NCBI GenBank assembly: GCA_019358975.1
Contig: JAHHIL010000005.1
Coordinates: forward strand, 1 to 64,000
From: Trichocoleus desertorum ATA4-8-CV12
GTDB taxonomy: Bacteria; Cyanobacteriota; Cyanobacteriia; FACHB-46
DNA length: 64,000 nucleotides
Direction of reading: 5' to 3'
In this document: in pieces, positions 7,989-15,263 of the stretch
Layout: every line of letters starts with the position of its first letter
Position numbering within the stretch: position 1 is the first letter of the stretch
Notes under the pieces: generated by a model
What the model was told of the DNA's origin: nothing
Database searches by the model: none
Seen by the model: the letters and a program-made list of their open reading frames with translations, nothing else
Made by a program: the position numbers and the translations under genes

Positions 7989-9272
7989 TCAATTCACCGC
8001 TTTTTCAAAAGTACGATTGCAAGCTTCAGGTTGTTCTAAAACCTGTACACACAATTCAGCGATATCTGCTGCTCTGACTGACTCTGAAAAGCGATCGCCT
8101 AGTGATGCAGTGGATGGGTGGAGGCGCATGATCGTGTGTGGAATGCCACTCGATCGCACAATCTCTTCGTCCTGTGAAAGTGAGGTTAAATCACTCCCTG
8201 ATTGATCTGGCTGGGGAGAGGTGGCGACGCTAAGCAAGACAAACTGAGTTAGGGTGGGGCCGCCATAAGCTTTGATAGAGTCAATTTCGAGCTGAAAGCG
8301 ACCAGCGGTAAAGTGAGGGTTTAAGCCTCCGTCATACTCAAATTTGCTCAGCATGAACTGGCAAGAGCAAATGCGGTTGGGGTCAATCGGGCCATCGTTA
8401 GGTACAGTTTTAGCGCGAAAGACTGGAATTAAAGTGCTGAAAGGAATTTCAACATCCATCCATTGATCAGAAACGGTATCGAAGGAGTAGGAATAAGCGA
8501 CACCATCCCATTTCTCCTCGGTTCGCAGCAGAAACTTATAGCGGTTGCCGTCGCCCTTGACCCGTAGCTTGATGCCTTGGTAATTGCTTAAGGCGATCGC
8601 GGATGAGAAGTTACGAGTGCGGATGGAGGCAAATCCGCCAGAGTTAGCGGTTGAGACATTACCCACAAATAAGGCACTGCTGTCACTGAGGCGTATCTCG
8701 CTCTGGCTCACACCTCCCATCACCACGTCATCGACCGCGCCCCAAAGCTCTTTTAGATTCGCGGAGGGGTAGGTGAAATCAAAAAGGGTAGTTTCTCCAG
8801 GCTGGCTCAGGACACGGGCAGCAGCTTTAACCAAGTTTTGTATGGCCAAGGATGCGGTTGGGCTTGAGAAATTGATATCCACAGATGGCAAGGTAGCATC
8901 CGGACAATAAGCGATCGCGTCAATACTACCCAAAGTCTTCGGAGTCAGCGTTTCGGGTTGGGTGACGTCTGCCACGATCAAGTTCACCTCTGAGCCCAAA
9001 ATTTCTTGCCCTTGCGATAAATTGGGTACGAGCGATCGCACTTGATACCCTTGTGCCAGTATGCGTTGGACGACTTGTTGCCCCAAGTTGCTGGTTGCTC
9101 CTACCACTAAAACCACACCCATGCGCTTTGCTCCAGTTGGGGAATTGGTCGGATGCTGAGTTTGTCCTTTGAACAGCCGCTGTAAGCAACTGAAAAAGGG
9201 AAACACATCAAAGTAGGCCAACGTTTGCAGAAACCGACCTGCATCCCATTGCGTGGAATTTTTAGTTGCCAT
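7989..9272 (-). CDS. Atypical SDR with inserted CIA30 domain (HCF173-like)
   Basis: The protein has a conserved head (FPFFSCLQRLF), an NAD(P)-binding Rossmann start GVVLVVGATSNLG near residues 52-64, a CIA30 domain at about 162-335 (LWGAVDDVVMGGVSQSEIRL, FKFLLRTEEKWDGVAYSYSF with the first residues varying, CQFMLSKFEYDGGLNPHF), and then the end of the SDR fold (SGIPHTIMRL, ADIAELCVQVLE). A CIA30 domain inserted into an NmrA-like SDR is the architecture of plant HCF173, which is needed for psbA translation and photosystem II assembly, and of its cyanobacterial relatives. The last SDR part here is short. A role in photosystem assembly or RNA binding is inferred only from this resemblance. Confidence 0.78.
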   Translation of the reverse strand: MATKNSTQWDAGRFLQTLAYFDVFPFFSCLQRLFKGQTQHPTNSPTGAKRMGVVLVVGATSNLGQQVVQRILAQGYQVRSLVPNLSQGQEILGSEVNLIVADVTQPETLTPKTLGSIDAIAYCPDATLPSVDINFSSPTASLAIQNLVKAAARVLSQPGETTLFDFTYPSANLKELWGAVDDVVMGGVSQSEIRLSDSSALFVGNVSTANSGGFASIRTRNFSSAIALSNYQGIKLRVKGDGNRYKFLLRTEEKWDGVAYSYSFDTVSDQWMDVEIPFSTLIPVFRAKTVPNDGPIDPNRICSCQFMLSKFEYDGGLNPHFTAGRFQLEIDSIKAYGGPTLTQFVLLSVATSPQPDQSGSDLTSLSQDEEIVRSSGIPHTIMRLHPSTASLGDRFSESVRAADIAELCVQVLEQPEACNRTFEKAVN

Positions 9273-9381
9273 ACTGCTTTACGACCCTCTCAAGTGTACG
9301 GAGTGATTTCGTCTCCCTTCCTAAAGTAGCGAACAAACCTTATCGGCAAGTTCCTCATTTTGGTAGGGTTGCTCGGTCCAA

Positions 9382-9522
9382 TTAGCAGGTGTCTTCTAGC
9401 AGCAAGCTGTAGCGCTCGGTGACAAAATCGTAGGTTTTTTGATCGGGCAAAGCAGTACCAGCCGGAACTGTAGTAGCTAAAGAGAGGGCGATCGCCGTCC
9501 CCAGAGTGAGAGTTTGTTTCAT
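9382..9522 (-). CDS. Possible 46-residue secreted peptide or gene remnant
   Basis: An ATG at 9522 opens a 46-codon frame with a clear signal-peptide-like start (MKQTLTLGTAIALSLATTVPAG), split by an AGT-A-type cleavage region, followed by about 22 residues ending LLLEDTC. No good ribosome-binding site is visible. The TnpB remnant begins about 20 bases upstream, so its promoter may be lost. It may be a real small exported protein, or the first part of a gene truncated by rearrangement. Confidence 0.3.
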   Translation of the reverse strand: MKQTLTLGTAIALSLATTVPAGTALPDQKTYDFVTERYSLLLEDTC

Positions 9523-9540
9523 CAGAAAATTGGGTCTGAA

Positions 9541-9903
9541 ACCCCGTGCTTCTAGCACGGCTTTGCATTAGTTTTTGGTATACTTGAACCGGTCAATGAC
9601 CCACCCGAGACGATGGATCAGACAGCCTAACGAGCGAAGTTCAGACACATCTGGCGGCGCAGCAAAATCGGTAGACCGGGAAAAGAGGACGGGGCAATGG
9701 TGAACATCCCTTGAATCAACCAACAACATAGAAATTCTTTTCGGGATTTCGACACATAAAAACCGTGGGACACACGGGGTTAGTCTGTGGAGCGAACGTA
9801 AGACCATAAAACTCCTTGCGGGTGGAGGCAGTTGCTATGAAGCAGAAAACTTAAGTCGTGAGGCTTGGGAATCACCGCACTTCTAGGGCGGTGAGGATGT
9901 CAA
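9541..9903 (+). mobile_element. Decayed IS200/IS605-type TnpB element
   Basis: The left end has a hairpin CCGTGC (9544-9549) / GCACGG (9555-9560) with loop TTCTA. The right end has a hairpin TCACCGC (9872-9878) / GCGGTGA (9888-9894), followed by GAGGATGTCAAA, the same end sequence as the intact element at 45.5 kb. Between them is only about 300 bases with no open tnpB, so the element is internally deleted. It separates the small signal-peptide frame from the alpha/beta hydrolase gene. Confidence 0.68.
9741..9903 (+). pseudogene. tnpB C-terminal remnant with stop codons
   Basis: One plus-strand frame reads KTVGHTGLVCGANVRP, a stop, then VEAVAMKQKT, another stop, and LGNHRTSRAVRMSN. These blocks match the usual tail of cyanobacterial TnpB (VGHT, CG, VRP, MKQ). 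The in-frame stops and absence of any RuvC or zinc-finger region show that it is dead. Exact limits are approximate. Confidence 0.55.
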
Positions 9904-9939
9904 ATTCTTAAGGAGTGACGATACTCAGCATGACAAGAT

Positions 9940-10848
9940 ATGCTCCAGTTTCAACCTCCTGGTTTTCGGCAAAGCGTGGTCCAAACCTCTCTGGGTTCGA
10001 TCGCCTACTACACTCAGTCCACCCAGCCAGAATCCTGGTTTCCAAGCGATACCGAAGGGTTACCCCCGCTCGTTTTTTTACACAGCTTTGGAGGTGGAGC
10101 CTCTGCCTACGAATGGTCTAAAGTTTATGCCGCTTTTGCCACTACCCACCGGATTATTGCGCCCGATTTAGTTGGCTGGGGACAATCTGCTCATCCGGTG
10201 CGGGATTACCAAGTAGCCGATTATCTGACTACCCTAACGGAGTTTCTGCAACAAGTATCTGAGCAACCTGTTTGTGTCGTTGCCGCTTCACTCACCGCTG
10301 CGATCGCCATTCGTCTAGCCATTCAACAGCCCACCCTCTTGCGATCGCTCTTTTTAATTTGTCCCTCTGGATTTGATGACTTTGGGCAGAGCGCTGGCCG
10401 CCGTCTCCCCTTGCAATTGATCCGCACGCCAATACTGGACAGCTTCATTTACACACTAGGAGCTATGAACGAAGTGGCGGTACGGAATTTTCTAGAACGA
10501 TTTCTCTTTGCTCGGCCAGAGCGTGTTTCTCCGGAAATGGTGGCTGCTTATCTAGCTTCGGCGCAGCAACCCAACGCCGAATATGCGGCACTGGCTTTTT
10601 TACGGGGCGATCTCTACTTTGACTTAACGCAGTACTTAGGGCAGCTCACCATACCCAGTTGCATGGTATGGGGCGAGCAGGCTCAATTTACTGACGTTGG
10701 TCTAGGACGACGTTTAGCTGAGTTGAACCCCAAAGCAGTCCAGGCTTTTCGGGTAATTCCAGATGCAGGCGTGTTGCCACAGTTAGAACAGCCTGCAATT
10801 ATTATTGGGCTGCTACAGCATTACTTACAGAACTTACAGAGTGCGTAG
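9940..10848 (+). CDS. Alpha/beta fold hydrolase, catalytic His position occupied by Val
   Basis: The protein shows the alpha/beta hydrolase layout: LVFLHSFGGGASAYEW (oxyanion region), APDLVGWGQS, the nucleophile elbow VVAASLTAA (Ser present but flanked by Ala rather than the usual Gly), and a C-terminal DAGVLPQLEQP where DAGHLPQLE-type sequences normally place the catalytic His. Here that codon is GTG (Val). It may be a non-classical or inactive member, or it may use another His. The start at 9940 is forced by an in-frame TGA just upstream. AAGGAG lies about 24 bases before it, further than usual. The decayed TnpB element ends 37 bases upstream. Confidence 0.75.
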   Translation: MLQFQPPGFRQSVVQTSLGSIAYYTQSTQPESWFPSDTEGLPPLVFLHSFGGGASAYEWSKVYAAFATTHRIIAPDLVGWGQSAHPVRDYQVADYLTTLTEFLQQVSEQPVCVVAASLTAAIAIRLAIQQPTLLRSLFLICPSGFDDFGQSAGRRLPLQLIRTPILDSFIYTLGAMNEVAVRNFLERFLFARPERVSPEMVAAYLASAQQPNAEYAALAFLRGDLYFDLTQYLGQLTIPSCMVWGEQAQFTDVGLGRRLAELNPKAVQAFRVIPDAGVLPQLEQPAIIIGLLQHYLQNLQSA

Positions 10849-10917
10849 GGTCTCTGACTACAGAGGGTGCTTAAGCCCAGGCTACCTGAAGTACCTAACC
10901 TCACTCAGCATCAGTAT

Positions 10918-11718
10918 CTAAGCTTGGCTTCTATTTGTCATGGCACCCTCAGCATCAGACTCAGACAAAATTGAATGCCTCTCAGTATCGATCCGAATCC
11001 GAACCTCTTGAATGCAATCGCCTAGATAGGATAGCAAGGCATAAATACAAATCAGCACTCCCACCATCTCTAGTGCTTCTTCACAGGTCATCATCAGGGT
11101 ATAGACCAAGGCTGCCACAGTAGGTTTTAAGCCTTGTTGGTTCCAGATTTGCCATCCATACTGATGGGCATAAGCTCCATCTACCATTTCCATCACCAAA
11201 GCCCCTGCCACATAAATCGTGCCAGCAGCTAGAAGTAGGCGCTGGGTTCGGGTAGGCAAATCCTTCAGAAACTTGAGATAGGCAATCGCTACTATTCCTA
11301 CAAACAGAGCCCCTGGGATCACCCAAGCAAAGTGTAAAAAACCACCCCTGTTGCCACCAAGCAAGGCTCTTAACGGTTCTATAGTTTTTTCATGCAAACT
11401 CGTCCATTCGTCTGCTGCTAGGAAGAGAAAAATGCAAGACAAAAAGCCCCAGTGAAGGACGTAGCGATCGCAACTGAGGCGCTTGGCCCAAGTAATAACG
11501 GCTAGCAGAAAAGCACAAACCAGCAACGTTGCCGCAGAATACAGACTGGACAAATTTTTCTCTCGGTCCACATCAAAGAGATGAGCCAGTGACACGATCC
11601 AAGGATAATCTCCAGCCCACATTACCTTAGCAAGTTGCCCTAACAAACTGAATGAAATTAGGCCCAGAACCACAAATGCTAGGAATTTAACAACTTTTCC
11701 AGAGGAAATAGAGATCAT
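10918..11718 (-). CDS. Unrecognised six- or seven-helix membrane protein
   Basis: This integral membrane protein of 266 residues has hydrophobic helices near 10-32, 60-78, 90-105, 125-150, 160-180, 190-215 and 220-235, and a polar tail rich in charged residues. Acidic and histidine residues sit in or next to the helices: AADEWTSLHE, MEMVDGAYAHQYGW and TCEEALEMVG. Such clustering suggests metal or quinone/haem contacts, but I do not recognise the family. The start is supported by GGAGG about 12 bases upstream. The gene stands alone and is preceded by a 500-base AT-rich spacer containing repeated CTTAA boxes. Confidence 0.7.
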   Translation of the reverse strand: MISISSGKVVKFLAFVVLGLISFSLLGQLAKVMWAGDYPWIVSLAHLFDVDREKNLSSLYSAATLLVCAFLLAVITWAKRLSCDRYVLHWGFLSCIFLFLAADEWTSLHEKTIEPLRALLGGNRGGFLHFAWVIPGALFVGIVAIAYLKFLKDLPTRTQRLLLAAGTIYVAGALVMEMVDGAYAHQYGWQIWNQQGLKPTVAALVYTLMMTCEEALEMVGVLICIYALLSYLGDCIQEVRIRIDTERHSILSESDAEGAMTNRSQA

Positions 11719-11955
11719 AGTGGTTCAGAACCTCCGAAGCGTGAACTCAGCAAGGTAGCCAAAAAAATCATCACCTCAGGCCAGGATGGGAACGAGACAT
11801 TAACGCTTTCCCCTTAAGTAATGAGTTGAATGACGGCGGGATTTCCAGCAGCGATCGCTCATTTTCGAGTGAAAAACTGGCGTTAATTTAGTGTTGATTT
11901 AATTTGGTGATGAATGCAATCTTAATTTAATCTCTACTTAATCTTGCCGAAATTC

Positions 11956-11974
11956 CTTAAACTTTACTTAAACT
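11956..11974. promoter_or_regulatory. Pho-box-like direct repeat (candidate)
   Basis: CTTAAACT occurs twice with a 3-base spacer (TTA), giving an 11-base period. This matches the layout of the cyanobacterial phosphate-response (SphR/PhoB) box, which is built from CTTAACCT-like octamers every 11 bases. Only two adjacent units fit, where three are usual. The gene that would be controlled is the minus-strand membrane protein starting 238 bases away. Confidence 0.3.
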
Positions 11975-12151
11975 AATAATATGGTTTAGTTGAGATTGAA
12001 TCAAGATTGTGTGAAGAAGAGGATTTTACTCTGGAGTATTCTCGAAGCGAACTAAAGCAGCTCTTGGAACTTTTATGAATCAAAAGCATGAGCAGACAGG
12101 GCTCTAAAGTCTTAAGCCAGGTTGGACTGAATCTTTAATCAAGTTGACGTC

Positions 12152-12181
12152 AGGTTAAGTAATCAGCTTAGTCCTTAACCT
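12152..12181. repeat. Inverted repeat AGGTTAAG / CTTAACCT
   Basis: AGGTTAAG at 12152-12159 and CTTAACCT at 12174-12181 are perfect inverse complements, 14 bases apart. The octamer equals the consensus unit of cyanobacterial Pho boxes, but the inverted arrangement is not the usual one. It lies just beyond the end of the PH-like gene. It could also be a weak transcript-end hairpin. Confidence 0.35.
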
Positions 12182-12219
12182 CACAGCAAGCCTAGAAATT
12201 AAGAGTCTCTTGGGGCGGC

Positions 12220-12588
12220 TTAACTTGCTAAACTTCGATTAAGCTGCTCTGCCAAAAAGTGACTTTGTCCTACCGTCAAAATCACTTTTTGATAAAACTC
12301 ATTTTTTAGGTCGAGGGTTAGATAGTTTTTGTCATCTGTGACATACCAAAACTCTCTACCTCTCTCTGTGTAGTAAGTCCCAGCTTTAATCACCCCTGGA
12401 ACAAACGTTCCGGGCATTTTAACTTCTTTCCAGTTAATTTCTTTCCAATTACTCATAGGCGCAGTTGTCGTTGCACGTTCAATGTGGCTGAGGGGAATTT
12501 GCCAAGTGTGATTGAACTGCAAAGACCAGAGTTTTTCCCAGAAGTTAAGCTCAATGCAAAATTTGTCGTTGTCAATTTTGATATGCAT
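12220..12588 (-). CDS. Small PH-like domain protein
   Basis: The real gene starts at the ATG at 12588 (MHIKIDNDKF) and encodes 122 residues. The longer frame up to 13101 runs through the beta-glucosidase gene in another frame and is an artefact. AGGAAG lies about 13 bases upstream of the ATG. The sequence WKEVKMPGTFVPGVIKAGTYY, shown here with its GREFWYVTDD continuation, fits the small bacterial PH-like proteins found in cyanobacteria and other bacteria. A four-residue duplication (NWKEI then NWKEV) is present just before the conserved MPGTF. It lies 25 bases downstream of the beta-glucosidase gene on the same strand, so the two are probably cotranscribed. Function unknown. Confidence 0.65.
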   Translation of the reverse strand: MHIKIDNDKFCIELNFWEKLWSLQFNHTWQIPLSHIERATTTAPMSNWKEINWKEVKMPGTFVPGVIKAGTYYTERGREFWYVTDDKNYLTLDLKNEFYQKVILTVGQSHFLAEQLNRSLAS

Positions 12589-12613
12589 CGAAGTCTCGCT
12601 TCCTAGTTGGGAA

Positions 12614-13987
12614 CTACACAACGCGATTTTGGCGAATGCACTCGCTATACCAATGGTAGCTAGCCTTAGGAATTCGGGTTTGCGTCGGATAGTCTGTATA
12701 AACAATTCCAAAGCGGCGATCGTAGCCCCAAGCCCACTCAAAGTTATCCATAAAGGTCCAAAGAAAATAACCTTTGAGTGGGTAGCCTTCACTAATGGCT
12801 CTCTGTGCCGACTTGAGGTGCTGACGCAAATACATAATGCGATCGCTATCCATGACAGTGCCATCAGGTCGCACTTCATCTTGAGCTGCACAACCGTTCT
12901 CGGTGATGAAAACGGGCAAGTCAGGTCTGCCGAGCGTTTCGCTGATATGGCGAATGCTCCAATAGATGCTTTCAGGGACGATATGCAGCCAAGGCATGTG
13001 CATCCGGGGATAACCCTGGGGGAAGTCCAACACTTCATACCCTTGGTCATTGTCAGCTGCTTGGACGTAGCTGCCGAAGTAAATGTTGAGGCCGATCGCA
13101 TCTAAAGGTTGATGAATAATTTCCAGATCGCCTGCCTGAATATCTGGAGCATCGGCACCGAGTTGCTCTAGTAAGGCTGGGCTATAAGCTCCCGTTAAAA
13201 CTGGAAAAATAATTCCACCGTTGGAGAGGAGAGAACCAAACGCTTTCTGAGCTGCCGCGATATGCTCCGGTGATTCGATCAATGGCACTGTGGTGGTGAA
13301 GTTATCTACCAAAGCTACCGAACAAGGAACCGGAGAAGCCGCTCGAATTGCTTGGCAACCGAGTCCGTGAGCTAAGATGGCATGGTGCGACGTTTGCCAA
13401 ACTTCTTTCAGCCTCCTTACCGAAGTCCCTGGCGCATGGACTGGAATTTGATTCACTGCATACCCCATGTGGGTAAAACAAGAAATTTCGTTAATCGTCA
13501 TCCAGTGGGTAATGCGATCGCCCAAGCGACTGACCACCGCGCTAACATAGTCAGCATAGGCTTGGGCCATTTCCCGGCTCCGCCAAGATCCGTAGCGGTC
13601 TTCTAAAGCTTGGGGGCTATCCCAATGAAACAGGGTGGCATGGGGCGTGATGCCATGCTCTAGGAGGCAATCTACTAAACGCTTGTAAAAATCAATCCCT
13701 GCTTCATTGACTGAACCTGTCCCACTGGGTACAATCCGGGGCCAAGCCAGGCTGAAGCGGTAATGTTTGATTCCTAATTGAGCCATTAAGGCAATATCGT
13801 CTTTGTAGCGATGGTAATGATCGCAAGCAATTTCGCCCGTATCTCCGTTTAGAACCCGCCCCGAAGTCGCACTGAAGGTATCCCAAACACTGGGCTGGCG
13901 GCCATCTTCTGTAGCTGCCCCCTCAATTTGGTAAGAGGCAGTCGCTACGCCCCAAGTGAAATCATCTGGGAAGGAGTAACTGGCCAT
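12614..13987 (-). CDS. GH1 beta-glucosidase
   Basis: This glycoside hydrolase family 1 enzyme of 457 residues is the normal length. It starts FPDDFTWGVATASYQIEGA, has the acid/base motif TINE (Glu167), the nucleophile motif ITENG (Glu363), and the family ending WTFMDNFEWAWGY. It should hydrolyse beta-glucosides or related beta-glycosides by the retaining mechanism. No signal peptide is visible, so it acts in the cytosol. It probably shares a transcript with the small PH-like gene downstream. No sugar transporter or regulator is adjacent, so its natural substrate is not indicated by context. Confidence 0.93.
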   Translation of the reverse strand: MASYSFPDDFTWGVATASYQIEGAATEDGRQPSVWDTFSATSGRVLNGDTGEIACDHYHRYKDDIALMAQLGIKHYRFSLAWPRIVPSGTGSVNEAGIDFYKRLVDCLLEHGITPHATLFHWDSPQALEDRYGSWRSREMAQAYADYVSAVVSRLGDRITHWMTINEISCFTHMGYAVNQIPVHAPGTSVRRLKEVWQTSHHAILAHGLGCQAIRAASPVPCSVALVDNFTTTVPLIESPEHIAAAQKAFGSLLSNGGIIFPVLTGAYSPALLEQLGADAPDIQAGDLEIIHQPLDAIGLNIYFGSYVQAADNDQGYEVLDFPQGYPRMHMPWLHIVPESIYWSIRHISETLGRPDLPVFITENGCAAQDEVRPDGTVMDSDRIMYLRQHLKSAQRAISEGYPLKGYFLWTFMDNFEWAWGYDRRFGIVYTDYPTQTRIPKASYHWYSECIRQNRVV

Positions 13988-14273
13988 AGAACCTCCAATG
14001 CTGCTAATTCTTGCTACTGAATCTTGAGGGTACTGTTCTCAGTTAGCGATCGCCCATGAAATTCAGCCACCTTTCCTGACCATTCCCTAGATTAGGTGAA
14101 CCATGCTAAGGAGCATACGTCAGCCGTGGCACGGAGCGCAGAATTTCATCCTAAAAGAGTCATTCTCCACAAGTTTGCTTAAATTTGAGGGTACTCTTTT
14201 ACTGGGGAATTACTCACTGTCGTGCTAGGAACAGCATGGGCACTCCAGATTACACTTATCTACGATTTTAAGT

Positions 14274-14936
14274 ATGCGGTCGAGGGAAGCTATCTATCCT
14301 AGAGCACAGCAATCTAAACGCTCAAAAAAGTCTCAGTCTCGCCGCAAGTCGTTTCCGTGGTTGATGCTGGTGCTGCCCCTTGTCTTATGGGTAGGGTATC
14401 GAGAAATCAGAAGTTACTTCCAGCAACCCCAGGCGGTGTTAGTGCTGGGTGGAGCGCCGGAGCGAGAAGTGTTTGCGGCTGAATTTGCACGAGAGCATCC
14501 TCAAGTATCGGTCTGGATTTCAAGTGGTAGCAATCCAGAATATACAGAGTGGGCGTTCGCTGAGGCAGGAATTGACCGCGATCGCGTAATTATCGATCGA
14601 GAGGCTGTTGATACCGTTACTAATTTCACAACTTTAGTCGATAAATTCAAAGCAGAAGGCATTGAAAGTGTCTACCTAATTACCTCGGACTACCATATGC
14701 GCCGGGCCAGAGTGATTGGTGAGATCGTTCTAGGCAGCCGAGGAATTGACTTCAAGCCTATATCTGTACCCTCTGGGCAATCGCCAGAATCGCTTGAGAA
14801 GGCTGTACGAGATGGGGCTAGAGCTGTACTTTGGGTCGCGACAGGTCGAACTGGTTCGCGTCTGAGCCATCTCCTCAACACATATCCTGGCTCAGAACAA
14901 GTTATTCAAGGTTTTCCTGACCTGAAGGAGCGTTAG
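14274..14936 (+). CDS. YdcF/DUF218 family protein
   Basis: The protein has a basic N-terminus, one membrane helix near 28-45 (FPWLMLVLPLVLWVGYREI), then the DUF218 domain: VLVLGGAPEREVFAAEFARE, WISSGSN, DTVTNFTTLV and YLITSDYHMRRARVIGE. Members of this family are thought to act on envelope precursors or nucleotides, and ElyC/SanA relatives affect peptidoglycan or surface polymers. The active domain would be in the periplasm if the helix is a signal anchor. The stop codon overlaps the stop of the convergent DUF2288 gene (tta/tag sharing two bases). Confidence 0.82.
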   Translation: MRSREAIYPRAQQSKRSKKSQSRRKSFPWLMLVLPLVLWVGYREIRSYFQQPQAVLVLGGAPEREVFAAEFAREHPQVSVWISSGSNPEYTEWAFAEAGIDRDRVIIDREAVDTVTNFTTLVDKFKAEGIESVYLITSDYHMRRARVIGEIVLGSRGIDFKPISVPSGQSPESLEKAVRDGARAVLWVATGRTGSRLSHLLNTYPGSEQVIQGFPDLKER

Positions 14937-15238
14937 GCTGCGGCTGGCTCTTGCACCAAGACATAAGGCCGCACAATCAGAGCGCTAAAGCGTTTCTCTT
15001 GGTTGCTGTTCCAATCAGACAACTGAGTTGCTGTTGGCTTGGCTAGCAAGTTTTGCTGAATCCAATTTTGCACTTCCATCACGTTATCACTCGCGATCGC
15101 CACGCCTACATCCAACAGACTTAATTCTGGAGCTACAACCAGCAAGACATCGCGTTGAGCATGAGGCATTAACCAATTCCACTCGGCCTCATCCAACATC
15201 TCTGCTAAATCTGCTCTGACACTTTCCAGACCTGACAT
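14933..15238 (-). CDS. DUF2288 family protein
   Basis: This is a 101-residue soluble protein with the family pattern LAEMLDEAEWNWLMPHAQRD, LLDVGVAIASDNV, VQNWI and the ending RFSALIVRPYVLVQ. DUF2288 proteins occur in many cyanobacteria and proteobacteria without a known role. The gene is convergent with the YdcF gene, and the two stop codons overlap. It lies directly upstream of the AI-2E-type permease on the same strand, with room for a separate promoter? The spacer to that gene on the minus strand is downstream, so no operon with it is implied. Confidence 0.8.
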   Translation of the reverse strand: MSGLESVRADLAEMLDEAEWNWLMPHAQRDVLLVVAPELSLLDVGVAIASDNVMEVQNWIQQNLLAKPTATQLSDWNSNQEKRFSALIVRPYVLVQEPAAA

Positions 15239-15263
15239 CTTTAAACTACCGCTTAAACTCGGC

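Larger units (their letters stand above)
11719..12219. other. AT-rich spacer with repeated CTTAA boxes
   Basis: Five hundred bases without a gene. The central part is rich in TTAA. CTTAATTT (11921), CTTAATCT (11937) and two identical CTTAAACT copies (11956 and 11967) lie on the plus strand. AGGTTAAG (12152) and CTTAACCT (12174) form an inverted pair. I see no open frame over 20 codons that looks real. Confidence 0.6.

Noticed and set aside
9568-9807. A 79-codon minus-strand frame within the decayed TnpB element
   Set aside because: It runs antisense to the TnpB remnant and has no family resemblance.
12220-13101. A 293-codon minus-strand frame overlapping the beta-glucosidase
   Set aside because: Only the part from 12588 downwards looks like a protein family. 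The rest reads through the GH1 gene in a different frame.
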